From positions 399,781 through 463,780 of the forward strand of contig VZTJ01000753.1 of the NCBI GenBank assembly GCA_013397795.1: DNA of 64,000 nucleotides. Direction: 5' to 3'. Positions 13,257 to 25,057 of this stretch are shown here, in pieces. The notes below the pieces were generated by a model. That model saw nothing but the letters and a program-made list of their open reading frames with translations, had not been told where the DNA came from and made no database searches. The number at the start of each line of letters is the position of its first letter. Positions within the stretch are counted from its first letter, which is position 1. The position numbers and the translations under genes were made by a program. Source of the DNA: Orthonyx spaldingii (Eukaryota > Chordata > Aves > Passeriformes > Orthonychidae).

Positions 13257-15060
13257 CTGAAGACATATGAATTAAACAGCAATTTAATGTAATAGTACAC
13301 TAGATACCATGATCAATGAGAATGTCACTTTTGTTTTAAAATGTTGTTTGGGCTGGCATATCATTACCAAGGGTCTGGAGAACTAGTTACTTTTTTCCTC
13401 CTTTTTCACAATGAAATCTGACCTTGAATACATTACATAAGTCTATGTCTACAATTTATCACAACAGGTTCACCACATTTTAGCTGCAGTGTATGGCACA
13501 GGGTGAAACAACAAAAACTGTATTGCTTTAAAACTCTTGATAACTCTCTTCCATATGGTTTGTCAGTGTCTCTGCATTTTAACTGCCTGATTTCATATAT
13601 TTTAAGCACCAGTAAACATGGGGCTAAGCCTCCATATATCCCATGTAATCTGAACTCTATTGTAGTTATCTGCAGCTCCATACTATTGTAAGGAACCTAA
13701 AGATTTTGAAAGGTAGAATAAGTTTGCACTTGTTAAGCTCTTTCTTATAAAAAAAAAGAGGCAATTTTCTATTGACGCATCTCCACCATCAACTACAGAA
13801 GAGGCATATCCAAATTACACTGGTTTAATAAGTGAGTCAGACCGTTTTCTCTTTGAGAATCACTTTTCTTTTTCTGTTATTACCACCATAAAGTATTTAT
13901 ATTATGCTGTAAATATAAAATGTGCCCTCTATAATATATTGTCTTAGTGCATTTGGTGGAATCAGTCCTACTTGCAGACTTCAGTGTTTGCAACAGTAAA
14001 CTCCTTAATTACAGGCAAGTGAAATAAGCAGGATTTATTATCAGGTCAGCGGTTGCAGCAACTCTGCCTACATAGTTTCCAGACCACAGCTCTGTGTGCA
14101 GGCAGAGGACTATCCACCTATCTTCATCTCTCTGCATCAGTGTTTTTTATTTTATACTTCTGGTTGAGATTTGCATGAATAAGAAAAACATTTCAACACC
14201 TGCGAATAAAAAAAAAATTAATCCCACAGATATTATAATTACAAAACACAGTCATTACTCCCCACCCTTGCCTCACAGACCTTACCCTCATAGTCCCAGA
14301 AATTCATTTTCAAAGAGGCAAGAATAATATTGTGAAAAAGGGGTCATTTAAGAAATCATTTTTGCAAATGATGAATAAGGCAGGTACTTTGCAGAATAAA
14401 AACTAGAGCCGGTTAAATAGTAATGTTGGTGAAAGGCATCCATGATTCAAAGTGAGACAAAAGGAAATGAAACTGTGAAAAAGGGAGGTAAGAGATTCTG
14501 TTTGCTTAAAACCGAAGCCGAGGCAGGTTGTACACAAAGGGACAGTGCAGCCGGAAGCAGGTGCAGGCATGGAAAGCCAGCAAAGGGTAATATAGTGAAG
14601 GGAGGCTTTTCCACTGGAGTGGAAGAGTAAGAAGTTTGTTGAACAAATTGATAGACTGGAACTAAAGCAGATGATCTAAGAAATACCAAGGAAGAAGAGG
14701 ATATAGACCTCCTAGTGAGAGACAAAAATTTATTTTCCAGGTTTAGAGAAAGCGCATTTTAATATTCCTTACTCTATTCTGCCATGTACAGTTTTCTCTT
14801 TAACAAACATCAGCTTCTACAGTGCAATTTCAGCTTTGTCAAGACTGAGATACTGCTTTCTTCCTCTGTTTGCTTGTATCAGCCTTGGGTTCCAAATATT
14901 CACCTGTCAGTAGCTGAATCCAAACCAGATTATTGATGTTTTTTTCACTTACTCAATAATCAGTGTGTCTTCAAATTACACCCTTCCAAAAGCATTTCAA
15001 TGTTGCCACACTGCCTGGTAAAATCCTGGCACCAGTTTCCATGAAGCCCATGTCACTAAC
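13257..15060 (-). other. USH2A: Intron E13-E14 (1804 nt)
   Basis: AT-rich intron with only short A- and T-runs (13748-13759, 14209-14218). No recognisable repeat. Confidence 0.7.
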
Positions 15061-15215
15061 CTTGCTGCTGTCCGTGCAACCAGCAACAGTGCAGGCTCGC
15101 AGCTGGTAGGAATACTCTTGGTATGGCTGGACACCACTGGTGTCCGTGAAGCTCATTTCTGTTCCTCTAAAATGCTCAATTCCATTTCGGAGGATGATGT
15201 AGTGAATAATAAGAC
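15061..15215 (-). CDS. USH2A: USH2A exon E13 (FN3 strands C-G)
   Basis: A 155-nt exon between acceptor TTCTGCAATAG and donor AAG|GTTAGT. It starts with two bases of a Gly codon and ends in phase 0. It supplies LIIHYIILRNGIEHFRGTEM, then GVQPYQEYSYQLRACTVAGC and TDSSK. The AC-T-x-A-G-C motif is the recurrent disulfide-prone F-G signature of usherin FN3 repeats. Length equals the human exon 54 I remember. Together with E12 it completes one FN3 repeat. Confidence 0.96.
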
Positions 15216-15809
15216 CTATTGCAGAAAGAAAATTTTCCCTTTTGTTAGTTGAGGGGTCCTGTGTGATGGGATAATAACTTACTCTGCATACAGAAAACAT
15301 TCAGTGAAATATCTACGTGGCCACAGCAGCAGATAATCATTCTGATTAAATGTTAAATGTCAATTACCAGCTACTTTCCTCAGCATCTGCATCAGCATCT
15401 GAGTAGATCCCAGTTTTTGAGAGCTCTTCCAAGTTTCCTCACACTTTGAAAATAATAAGTAAGATTTCCTGAAATAAACATAAACACTACCACCCCTGCC
15501 CTCAAATCCCCAAATACTTTTTAAGATGATTGTCCTTTTCTGATCATATTTGCACACTGATCATTACAACTGTTCTCAAAAAAAGCTTTTTGGCACTTCA
15601 TAAAAACACACAAAACTGTCTTTTCCGAAGCAGACTTCACTCTTCTTTGCAATGAAAATTATAGCAACCTAGAGCATACTCTTCCTGCAGAGTTTAGGAA
15701 TATGTGTACTTCAGTATACAGACAGGGACTAATTAAGATACGCTTTGTGATTTTGGAACACTGTCAGTGGAATGATAGAACAAACACTTCAAAGAAAAGA
15801 TATCAATAC
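15216..15809 (-). other. USH2A: Intron E12-E13 (594 nt)
   Basis: Short AT-rich intron; nothing recognised apart from the splice signals. Confidence 0.75.
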
Positions 15810-16007
15810 CATTTGGTTGAAGTGGTTCCTCCCAGTTCAGAAGTATCATGTCTTCTCGATTATCTACTTTGGTCCATTTTGGTGGACTTACACCCTCTGG
15901 CACGTCTTGCTTAGTGACAGCTCTGCTAATTTCACTGAAACCTTTTCCATAGCTATTCCAAGCAGCCACCCTGTACTCATATGTGACAAATGGTTCGAGG
16001 TTCACAT
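15810..16007 (-). CDS. USH2A: USH2A exon E12 (FN3 second half and next FN3 start)
   Basis: A 198-nt exon between acceptor TTTTTCTAG and a weak donor, ATG|GTATTG. It starts with two bases of an Asp codon and ends one base into a Gly codon, so it is frame-neutral. DVNLEPFVTYEYRVAAWNS is a textbook FN3 E-F segment, finishing the repeat begun in E6-E7 before the cysteine block. TKQDVPEGVSPPKWTKV leads into strand B of the next repeat (MILLNWEEPLQPNG). The TYEYR and AWNSYGKG motifs match usherin. A second, unrelated plus-strand reading frame overlaps here but has no support. Confidence 0.96.
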
Positions 16008-16844
16008 CTAGAAAAAGAAAATTATATATGGATCATCTGAGTCTTATCAATACACAAGATAACTTTTTTTTTCTGTGTTTAAATGCAGATAGAAATGGAT
16101 GTTATTCTTTAGACAGGGCCATTATTTTTATTATAACTTTTTCGAAAGCAGGTTTAGACACTATGTACCGAATTTCGCTCATTTCATTTTCCTGAAGTCT
16201 CTGTCCTGATTCACAGATTACTTCTTAAAAGAATTCTACTTCACTACAATTCATAGAATCATCGAATGACCTAGGTTGGAAGCAACTTTAGACCATCTAG
16301 TTCCACTCCCTCTGCCATGGGGACACCTTCCACTAGACCAGGCTGCTCAAAACCCCATACAACCTTGCCTTGCACTCTTCCAGGGATGGGGCACCCACAA
16401 CTTCTCTGGACAACCTGTGCCAGTGCCTCACCACTCTCATAGCAAAGAATTTCTTCCTAACATCTCATCAAAAATGTCCTCTTTTATTTCAATGTAATTC
16501 ACCCTTGTTCTATCACTACCTGCCCTTGTAAAAAGTCCCTCTCCAACTCTCTTACAGACCCCCTTTAGGTACTGGAAGGTGCTATAAGGTCTCCCTGAAG
16601 CCTTCTCTTCTCCAGGCTGAACAACCCCAGCTCTCTCAGCCTTCCTGCACAGGAGAGGTGCTCCAACACTCTGAGCACCTTCATGGCCTCCTCTGGACTC
16701 ACTCTAGAAGATCCATGTCCGTCCTCACATTGCTTCACGTTTATTTAGGATATCTGATAGCATTCAGGTTATCTTCTTCTTATCTTTTAAGAGAAAATTA
16801 ACAATACTAGCAAATCATCAGTCTGGTCTGCCCCTTTTCCTTAC
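16008..16844 (-). other. USH2A: Intron E11-E12 (837 nt), more than half CR1
   Basis: Short intron in which a CR1 element (16249-16733) takes up more than half of the length. The remaining sequence is AT-rich and includes the E12 polypyrimidine tract (16010-16020). Confidence 0.8.
16249..16733 (-). mobile_element. CR1 LINE 3' fragment (avian)
   Basis: About 485 nt closely resembling the reverse complement of the avian CR1 3' region. It runs from the terminal TCATAGAATCATCGAAT repeat at the left, through TTCCAGGGATGGGGCACCCA and AGAATTTCTTCCTAA, to CTCTTCTCCAGGCTGAACAA and beyond. The element therefore lies on the minus strand, the same sense as USH2A. It is 5'-truncated, as most CR1 copies are, and has no intact ORF. 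Its modest divergence suggests a relatively old but recognisable insertion. Confidence 0.93.
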
Positions 16845-17058
16845 CTGTAAACGAATACTGTGTTGGACCCCCTTTGTAGACTGTGATCTCCTCTTCAGCT
16901 GGACACACACCTGCTTCTACCTCTGTTTCTGTAGCACTCTGTGAACCTTTTATCCACGCACAGATATTCTCCCTAGGATCAAAGTCACACTTCCCACAGT
17001 GTGCTGTTTCCTCCATAGACAAAGGGCAAAGGACATTAGCCCTGCATTCTTCTTTTAC
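16845..17058 (-). CDS. USH2A: USH2A exon E11 (end of cysteine-rich region, return to FN3)
   Basis: A 214-nt exon between acceptor TTCCTTAG and donor GTAAGGAA. It starts in phase 0 and ends one base into an Asp codon. The first half has spaced single cysteines (EEC, VLC, AHC, GKC, NIC) and a last one in GVCPAEEE. Its acidic, Thr-rich middle (SATETEVEAG) looks like a flexible linker. The end (PTQYSFT) runs into the FN3 E-F region. This is the most divergent exon of the set: 71 full codons against the 68 I recall in human. The alignment is clear only around the cysteines and the final YSFTD. Confidence 0.93.
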
Positions 17059-19435
17059 CTAAGGAATACACAGGCAAATTTAAATATATTTCCCACATCT
17101 TCCTTTCTATATTAATGCTTCCATTAGTATTTCTCTGTCTTTATTCAATACAAAAATCAGGCCATCACCTTGAGTACATTGATATTTCTAGTATATGGAA
17201 GACCCTTTCAGCCTTTGGCCTGTCTACTGTCTTTGATCATTAATGCTTTTATAATCCTTTCTAAAAGAAACAGATTTTTTTTTTTTTTTAGGGTTCTTGG
17301 ATGAAACATCACAAATTTTAACTACTGAAAACACAAATGGCTGGATTTGTTGAAAACAGAAGAGTGTAGAATCCAGGAGAACAGGATTTTATCCAAGAAT
17401 TTGAACATTCTGTTCCTGCAAAGGCCAATATCCTGTGGCAAATCAGTAGCAAATTCCCAGCCCCTCACACAGTTTGCCAAGTACACAAGAGGGCTCTATG
17501 CAAGTACTTGGCAGCTTTTAAGACTGAGAACTCTATCCATGGCCTATATAAATCATATCTTCTACCACATCACTCCTAAACAGAAGCTTTGCTGCAATAA
17601 GAGGACCTCTGCAAACATAAGACATAAGATTTAACCCACAAAGAACAATTCACAGAAAGAGAAATATACACTACACTGAACATCCAGAACTTTCCATTAA
17701 AATTCATGATATAATAATTTTTCCAAACCATAATCTATAGAGCAATAATTCTCATAAAATATAGATTGCTGCAGAAAGAAATGTACTGCCATATTTGCAA
17801 CAAATATTTCTGCCCATTAGGTCATAAACTTCAGAAGGAAAACCAAACAGTTTATATCTAGTGCTTCCTTAATTCATCTATTGAAATTAGCTTCTTAGTT
17901 GATTAGGAACTTCAGCCAATTTAATTTCTCAAATTTGGCACTTCCACAAAAATTACGTTGTGATAGATATCCACATAGGATGCAGGATATAGATGGATTG
18001 GATTCCCATGTAAAGTAGCTCCAGAATGTGTCAGACTATCAGCCCTTTTACTGTTAGTAAATCTATACATATCAGAGAGCCAGCCCCGCTATCTCTTTTC
18101 TACTGTGGGTAAGTGAAATATAAAGCACTTCCTTTGTTTATACTTTATACTTAAGGCAGGGACCTGGTGTGTTATCTACCAGAATTCATTAACCTGTTCT
18201 CAGCCATTTTTTGCCTTGCATGAACTACTAATACAATGCATTGAGGAACTGTAGCTGACTCATCACAAAGTCTGGATTTTCCCTAGGAGAAAATTATTCA
18301 GTCTGAAAATGAAATTACATGAAAACCTTGACATGAAAGGGAGAAGATGTAAGAAATATTTCTGTATTAACTTAGTAGATGAACAACAAGTACATAGGAA
18401 CACCTGCATATGCAGGATGGGGTCTGTTTTACTTTACTGGTAAATTCCACAGTATCTCTCTGATTTCCACATTGTAGAATTCACAATATTCAACCCTCTT
18501 TTTTGTCCCTCACCCACTTTCTCTCTCTCTTATCATAAATATAAATACAATTTTATAAAAAGAATATACATTTATATATAAAACCAAGGTTTCCATCTTT
18601 TGTAATGTTCATTTTCTTAAACAAAAATTGTAATAACAATTGATAACATTTTTACAGCTTATGTGTAGCACCAAGATGCTAATTTGAAGATTTCTGCTGA
18701 ATTCAACTGGAGTTGTAAGGCAAAATTGTCTCATGCTGATGCCTACAGTCACAGGACACCCTTGGAAAAGACCAAATTAGCCTTTATGGTGTTTAGTTTA
18801 CTCTGACATTAAAATAGAATGAGAATAAACTATATAATTCATTAGGCGTGAAAGGACCTATCCTAGTACTGCTGAAACCTCTGCCAAAATAGCCACTGGT
18901 TTTCTGTAGGATTAGGATTAAGTCCATCAAGAAAATATGAATTGCTTTATTTTTATTTTTGCCTTTTTTTTTTTTTTTTNNNNNNNNNNNNNNNNNNNNN
19001 TTTTTTTTTTTTTAGGGCGTTGGGGAATCATGTTCTGCTGCCTGCCCAAATGGAAATGTTATAGCAATTTTATACTTCAGAACTGGCCAGTTCAATTTTA
19101 ATTTCCACTTAATGAACATCACCAGAAACAGTGGTCACAGAATGGAAACTGGCTATACATGTCAGTCTTGTTAGTATGCCAGTTTTTAGCCACTGTACTA
19201 ATCTGAAGTGCTGGGCAACACTTCACAGAGGCAGCTAATCATTATTAATTCCTTTAGAATTCATTGCAATAACATCAATCATGGCGAACTCATTCGGTAT
19301 TAATATGGATGTAATGTGAAAATGAATAATGCACACAAGAGTTTTTATATTCCTATTTTAGAAAAATAGTTATGAACAGTGTATTTCTCTTTCCATCATC
19401 AAATCAGAGCTACCGAGAGATTTTCTATCAATTAC
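17059..19435 (-). other. USH2A: Intron E10-E11 (2377 nt)
   Basis: AT-rich intron containing an assembly gap of 21 N within a poly-T run (18963-19013) and another T-run at 17276-17290. No coding or repeat family recognised. Confidence 0.7.
18980..19000. other. Assembly gap (21 N) in a poly-T run
   Basis: Twenty-one N flanked by 17 T on the left (from 18963) and 13 T on the right (to 19013). The true sequence is probably a homopolymer or T-rich simple repeat of unknown length. It lies in intron E10-E11, well away from either exon. Confidence 0.97.
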
Positions 19436-19659
19436 CTTCATCATCATTCCAGCTGAAATCTTGTCAGAGCAAACATATTTCAAAGGATTATATCCAACTC
19501 CATTACAGCATTCTTCGCTCTTTGGAATAAGTTCAGTCTCACAGCATTTTACTGGCACTTGGTCATTCTTTCTAGCATGTGCTAGGGACTCACCACTGGA
19601 ACCTGAGCAGCATATGGTATCTGACTTATTCACGTACTCTTGCCCACAACAGAACATCC
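19436..19659 (-). CDS. USH2A: USH2A exon E10 (dicysteine repeats 10-13)
   Basis: A 224-nt exon between acceptor TTCCTTTCAG and donor AAG|GTAATT. It starts with two bases of a Gly codon and ends in phase 0, closing the symmetric cassette. Four Cys-Cys pairs are present: GMFCCGQ, TICCSG, VKCCET and EECCNG. The 20-residue gap between the second and third pairs is the widest of the block. A single cysteine follows (KYVCSDK). NKS is a sequon. KCCETELIPKS and GVGYNPLKYVCSDKIS appear almost identical to human usherin from memory. The exon ends with GMMMK. Confidence 0.95.
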
Positions 19660-22600
19660 CTGAAAGGAACAAACAAACAAAAAAAATTCTGAATATGAAA
19701 CGTAAGTCTATAAATAAATAGATAAGAAAGGAGAAAGCTCACAATGCAATATACCTTGGCATAAACCCACCTGCAGCTGAAATTATGCAGATTTAGCTAA
19801 AGTGAGATTAAATTCAAACGTGAGGTGACTGAAGTAAACATCCTGACTTCCAGACCTACTGAAAACTATCAAGAATTAGAGGAATAAACAGGGTCCCCTA
19901 CAATCAACTTTCACCACTGCTGAACTTTTATAAGAACTTTGCTATGAAATACCACACCAACATACCAGGCACAGCAGGTTGGAGATGGATTATTGGTGAA
20001 CATTTCCTGTAGAATGTAAAAACTGAGAAGGCTTTCTATGTACTTTCTATTCAGGTCTCCTTCATACTCCCCTCACACGTTTAATCTTCCATCAGTGCAT
20101 CTTAGCATTCCAGAATTTATCATATATTTTATGTTTTAAAGTAGGGGCTCATACTAGGTACCTAGAATTGAATGGGTCACTTGCAAAATACCCACAGTGA
20201 AGTTTCAGTCATCTAATACATAGAATTACTCTTCAAGAAGTTGATATCTAAGTATAATTTGCATCTCTATAGTGGAATTGATAAGCTGTCACAATTAATT
20301 CCACTGCCTTTTTTCTGTTTTTAATAATTTCATTTTTAAATTAAAAGCTCATCATAACCACTGCAATTTTCCACATATTCACACGAAATACCAATGTTGA
20401 ACCAAACACCATCTAAAGAAAGGGGTAAGTTTTAACTCACAACCAAACATTACAAACTCCTCTATTATTGACAATGAAATAAATGTTTTTACTAATTGAA
20501 CTAGAAAGGTATCACACAAAAAACAGGGCTGTGATATACTGTTACATCTACAAAGTAGGTTGTGTTTGACATCATTTCTGTCATATGTAGGTGTTTAAAA
20601 CACGTGCAAGAGTGGCCACTTTTTTCACTGCCATTTATTGCAGCAAATCTCTCTTAGAAGTCATTCATAATGAAAATTAATCTTTAAAGGTATGATCCTG
20701 CTAAAGCATTCAGACCATTTCATTCCAATCACTGGAGTGACTAAAAATGGGGATGTTACTTGCATACTTTACCTTTTTTCAGGTCTGGTTCTATTCACAG
20801 CAATCAAACTGTGATCACCAGCTCTTCAAGAGGTAAAATATTTCCTCTTGTTCACACCCTTTTTCCAAATTGTCCTAGGATTCTACCAATTTTAAACAGA
20901 GAATTAATGCAGAAAATGACTCAATTCAATACTAATAAGCAACTCAGACAGCCCCAAGGGACTTCTGACAGGCAAACTAAAATTTTGATAATGAACTGTT
21001 TTTCTATTGAAACAAACAAAGCTGTATTCTTTCACTGTGAACCTCATCTTTGTTTAACTGAATTAAATTTTTCAGCCAAGATTTCACTCACATAACAAGA
21101 AGTGACTTCCTTTCTAGTTTCTTTGGTAAACCATTACTTCTTTAATTATTATCAACCTTGTTCCAGTGTGATAAATTGCTAATTACTTAATACCCTAATC
21201 AGCGTTCATTCTTTGCACAGATAAACTGTGACAGCGCCATTAATTTAAATAGTAATTTCACTTAATGGCCAGAACGGCACACCAGATTTTTATGCAGCAT
21301 TTTCTGAAGACTGCATCCATCACTGCAATATTCTGACATAAAGATGTCTGACGTGCACTAACTCACTTAGGGAGAGCAGATGTTGCAGAGCAGAGTTTGG
21401 TAGTAATTCCCAGAGTGCATCACTTCAGCATGAATGAGCTGCAAAGGCAGAGGTAGACAATCTTCTGAAACTGCATTGCATAGCCTCTGACCTTTCCTTA
21501 ATTTATCACATGTAGCACTTGACTCCTGAACCTTGACACCTCAAATGTACAATTTTAAATATGCTCCAAGAAAAACAAAATAGGACCCTGTAATATTGAT
21601 GGATTGATTTGCCTTCCAAAAATCGCTTTATTCAATTGCTTAAGGATACAGAAATTCCTATAAACCCTTGCTGAATTCAGCAAAATATAAAAATGTAAAC
21701 TATTTGTTTGTAACTCAGTTGGAATGTATGTGTCATATTTTATATATTTATGTTTCATAGGCACGCAATGCATTACAGCAAAATGAAAATCCACGGGCTG
21801 GAAAAGACACTTCCTGCTAACACTGATTTCTGTCAACAATTATTTCATGTTCATCCCCAGCAACTGAAAAAATTATAAACCTAGCTGAGTGATGAATTAC
21901 TAATTTAGTAAATCTGCAAAACCAATGCTTTCAAAAGGGAAAAATGAGTATTAAAAGGCTTAGCCTTTGGAGCCAGAATAGAGGATCAACAAAATACAGA
22001 GCCAGTGTACATTGCAAACTACTCCAAAAATCCTTGGCTTACATGTGGGTATTGCAACTATTACAGATCAGGAACCACAACAGTACAAAGCAGCATCTTT
22101 CATGAGTCTGGGATGTCAGTACAGTAGCATTAAAAGGAGGAGAAAAAAAAAGAGAGAGAGAAAATCCAAGAGTGGTTTTAGCTGACATTATGCTTTATAG
22201 CCAGAAATAGAGAACTTTGGATAATCACACTGCAGCAGTGGGGCTCAGGATGTGCATGTACCTCACTGCCAGCCTTTGCCAGTAGATGTCTCTATGGTCA
22301 CCCCACTAAATAAAGCCAACAAGGGGCGAAAAAGAAAACCTAAGAAAAGAGAAATTAATAAATAAAGGGGAAAAAAGTAATGTGGGATGGACAAAACATC
22401 TCTTTTTGCAGGGCAGTCTTTCTGAAAAAGATATGCAATGGCAAATGAAAAAGTTCTCTGATTCAAGCCAACGTTCAGTGCAAACCTAGGTTTAGATTCA
22501 GCAGAAAGACACTGATTTTGAACTGGTCATGCAACAAAATGAGACTGTGTACAAGGCTTGCACTTTTAGTGATCAAGTCTTGCTTGTCCACTTTTTTTGG

Positions 22601-24835
22601 AAGGACTTAAAGCTCTCAGACAAGAGCTTTAAAATGTCACTAGGATTTTTAGCTACGGCATTCACTGCCAAGCACAAAACAGTGCTTCAGAAGCAATTCA
22701 GCTTTTGCATAAAGCCACCCCTGCTACCTCTTCTCCTTCCAGACAATGAGATCAGCTTTCCAATTACCATATTCTTGCAAAATTCTACTTAACCATTTGC
22801 CAATGATAAGTAAATTATGTTTTTATGTAAGAGCATTTTTTCCATTAGAATCATTATAATAATTAGGATAGGGAGCAGGTAGATTTTTGTGCCTGGCTTG
22901 TGCATTTTCGTGATGTATTTAGCAAGGCTGAATTACTCCAAGAAATTAAGCAAAACCAATTGAGCATGATCTATATGATATGATAAGAAACCACAATCTA
23001 TTCTATGCTTAATGCAAAAGAATATGATCTCTTTTCAACTGTGGTGCTAATTCATCTTTCAAACCTCTATTTGTGTTCAGCTGTGTGCTGGTTCATAGCA
23101 TACAGAAAACCTGTGAGCAATGAAAAAACCACTGTTTTCTTTTTTACTAGCCAAAAAAATGCAATCCTGACCCATTCTTGAGAAAAATAGTGTAAATGAT
23201 TGAGCATTATAGGCTAAACACATTTTAAAAAGAGGGATATAAAAGTTTTTAAAATATATATATTTAAGGAAAAAAAAAACTGTTAAGAATACATATATAC
23301 TGAAATGAAGAACATAACTTTCATCCCAAGATACCTGTATTACACTCCTACACAACTCATCTGCCCAGAGAGAGCAGTAAAAACATAAACGCTACCCCAG
23401 CAGTTCTGTTCCAACAGCATCTGTTAATTCACTCCATTTATAAAATACATATTGACAAAGACAACTGAACTGGGACCAGGGAGATTTGATTTGGTGTGAG
23501 AAAGTCAATTCAATGTGATTTTGTTAAAGGGCTCCTGCAGGCAAATAAAAGAGTTTAAGTAATAAAGTACATAAAGAGATGTTTTATGAGCCAGCCCCGT
23601 CTTGTGGCAGCCGCACAATGCGCGGCTATGCAAGAGGGCCTTGCTGAAAGCTGGTATTGTGAGCATGGATGCTGTAGATCAAGCACAATTAGGGATCACA
23701 GTGAGAGGGAGCTAAACTCATGCAAGCAGTGCTGCTCACAGCATACACACCATGAGTCACCACTGGAAGGGAAGGATAGCATGGAAACCAGAGAAAACAT
23801 TGCAATGTTCTTCTGATTAGCTTGTCTTGGCAGCCAGCACCCAACGAGGGTGTTCCTAATACCACAGCCACTGAAGAATGCAGGGAATACAAAAAATGAG
23901 CTGAAGACAGAGCTTATTTTTTTGGGGAAAGGAGGAGTTCAGCCTTCACATCTGGATTCCTGGTTATATATTAGGATTCTTAGTTGTACAACTAGAGTCT
24001 CGAACTGGCAAACACCATCACTCAGCTCTGTACATCAGGCATAGCTGGGTACTAAACCTTCACTATTTCTGTGTTTTGAAAACCCCTTTGAGGCCCCAGG
24101 AGTTTCTGAAGTCTTTTTTTCAGGCTGAGAAAGCCTAAGGCTGATGTGATATCATTTGCCTAATAACTGTGGAAAGAAAAGACATGAAAATATCTGAATA
24201 GGTTTTGTAATAATACCTCCAACTTCTGTCATCAGATAGTCACTGAGTGTTTTATGAGGAAGTAGGGTTCACATTGTACCTCTGAATGATGGAGTAATTT
24301 CCTATCGTTTGCAAGAAATAAATGGGATATACCAGATGAGCCAGTGAGTAGTGCTGGGGATTAGTTTCTGTTAATATTAAAATACAAGTTTACCCCCATG
24401 CGAGAGATGAACACAAAGGAGGGACATAGACCACCAACCAGATAGCATTGCAAGCTTCAGTTTCCAGGTGACTAACCCTACATTTCCAGAGCAAATGGAA
24501 AATCCCTGCACTGGGATGCATGGCGACAACAAGGTGGTCAATATAACCTCACTGAGAGTGGACCAGTTCTATTTCCTGACTTACATAAGGAAAGGTCATT
24601 CACTCCTTTTGAATTGTCTGGTTTCTCCAGCCCCTGCAGCTTTTGCACAAAGGCAGAGAAGGTTACTGAAAGCGCAGCATTTTGCAGTATAGCAAAACAG
24701 GCGACTAAAGTGCAACAACATTTTAACAAATTGGCACACACACCTTAAACCTGAGTGTGTCACTTCCGAATGGTTGGTGTCACAAGAGATTTAGAAAGAT
24801 GAAGACCTTTTTTTTCTTGAGGACTTATCACTTAC
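19660..24835 (-). other. USH2A: Intron E9-E10 (5176 nt)
   Basis: Large AT-rich intron with a short AG repeat (22146-22163), an AT run (23249-23262) and a 12-base palindrome at 20154-20165. An AT-rich stretch with several TAATTA-like motifs lies at 21170-21370 (low-confidence regulatory candidate). No exon or transposon recognised. Confidence 0.65.
22146..22163 (+). repeat. A-run followed by (AG)n
   Basis: Short purine repeat, AAAAAAAAGAGAGAGAG; below the length at which most tools would call a microsatellite. Confidence 0.6.
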
Positions 24836-25057
24836 CTGTGAGAGGTCTGTAGGCAGTCCCTTCCTTTTCATCACCACAACAGACTGAGTCCATGCTTACG
24901 ACCCTTCCACCACAGCACTGCTGATTGAAACTGTCATGCAGGGACCCACCACAGCAGATTTGATTGCCCGATGTGGAGTAAGGCATTCCCTGGCAGCAGG
25001 AGTCACCAATTCCAACTGAAACTCTGTTTTCCTCTTCATTAGGGCAGCATACTTCCC
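24836..25057 (-). CDS. USH2A: USH2A exon E9 (dicysteine repeats 5-9)
   Basis: A 222-nt exon between acceptor ATATTGACAG and donor GTAAGTGA. It begins with two bases of a Gly codon and ends one base into another, so it is frame-neutral. Five Cys-Cys pairs occur: GEVCCPN, DSCCQG, QICCGG, QQCCGG and SVCCGD, with 15, 12, 11 and 10 residues between successive pairs. RVSVGIGDSCC and MPYSTSGNQICC look nearly unchanged from human. After the last pair the bird reads CCGDEKEGTAYRPLTG, one residue longer than the human sequence I remember, which explains a length of 222 rather than 219 nt. Confidence 0.95.

Noticed and set aside
14442..14725. Overlapping open frames on both strands in a GC-richer patch.
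   Set aside because: Both-strand openness is a composition effect; no domain and no splice borders, and E13-E14 join without them.
16276..16497. A plus-strand open frame of 73 codons.
   Set aside because: It is the antisense reading of the CR1 tail, not a gene.
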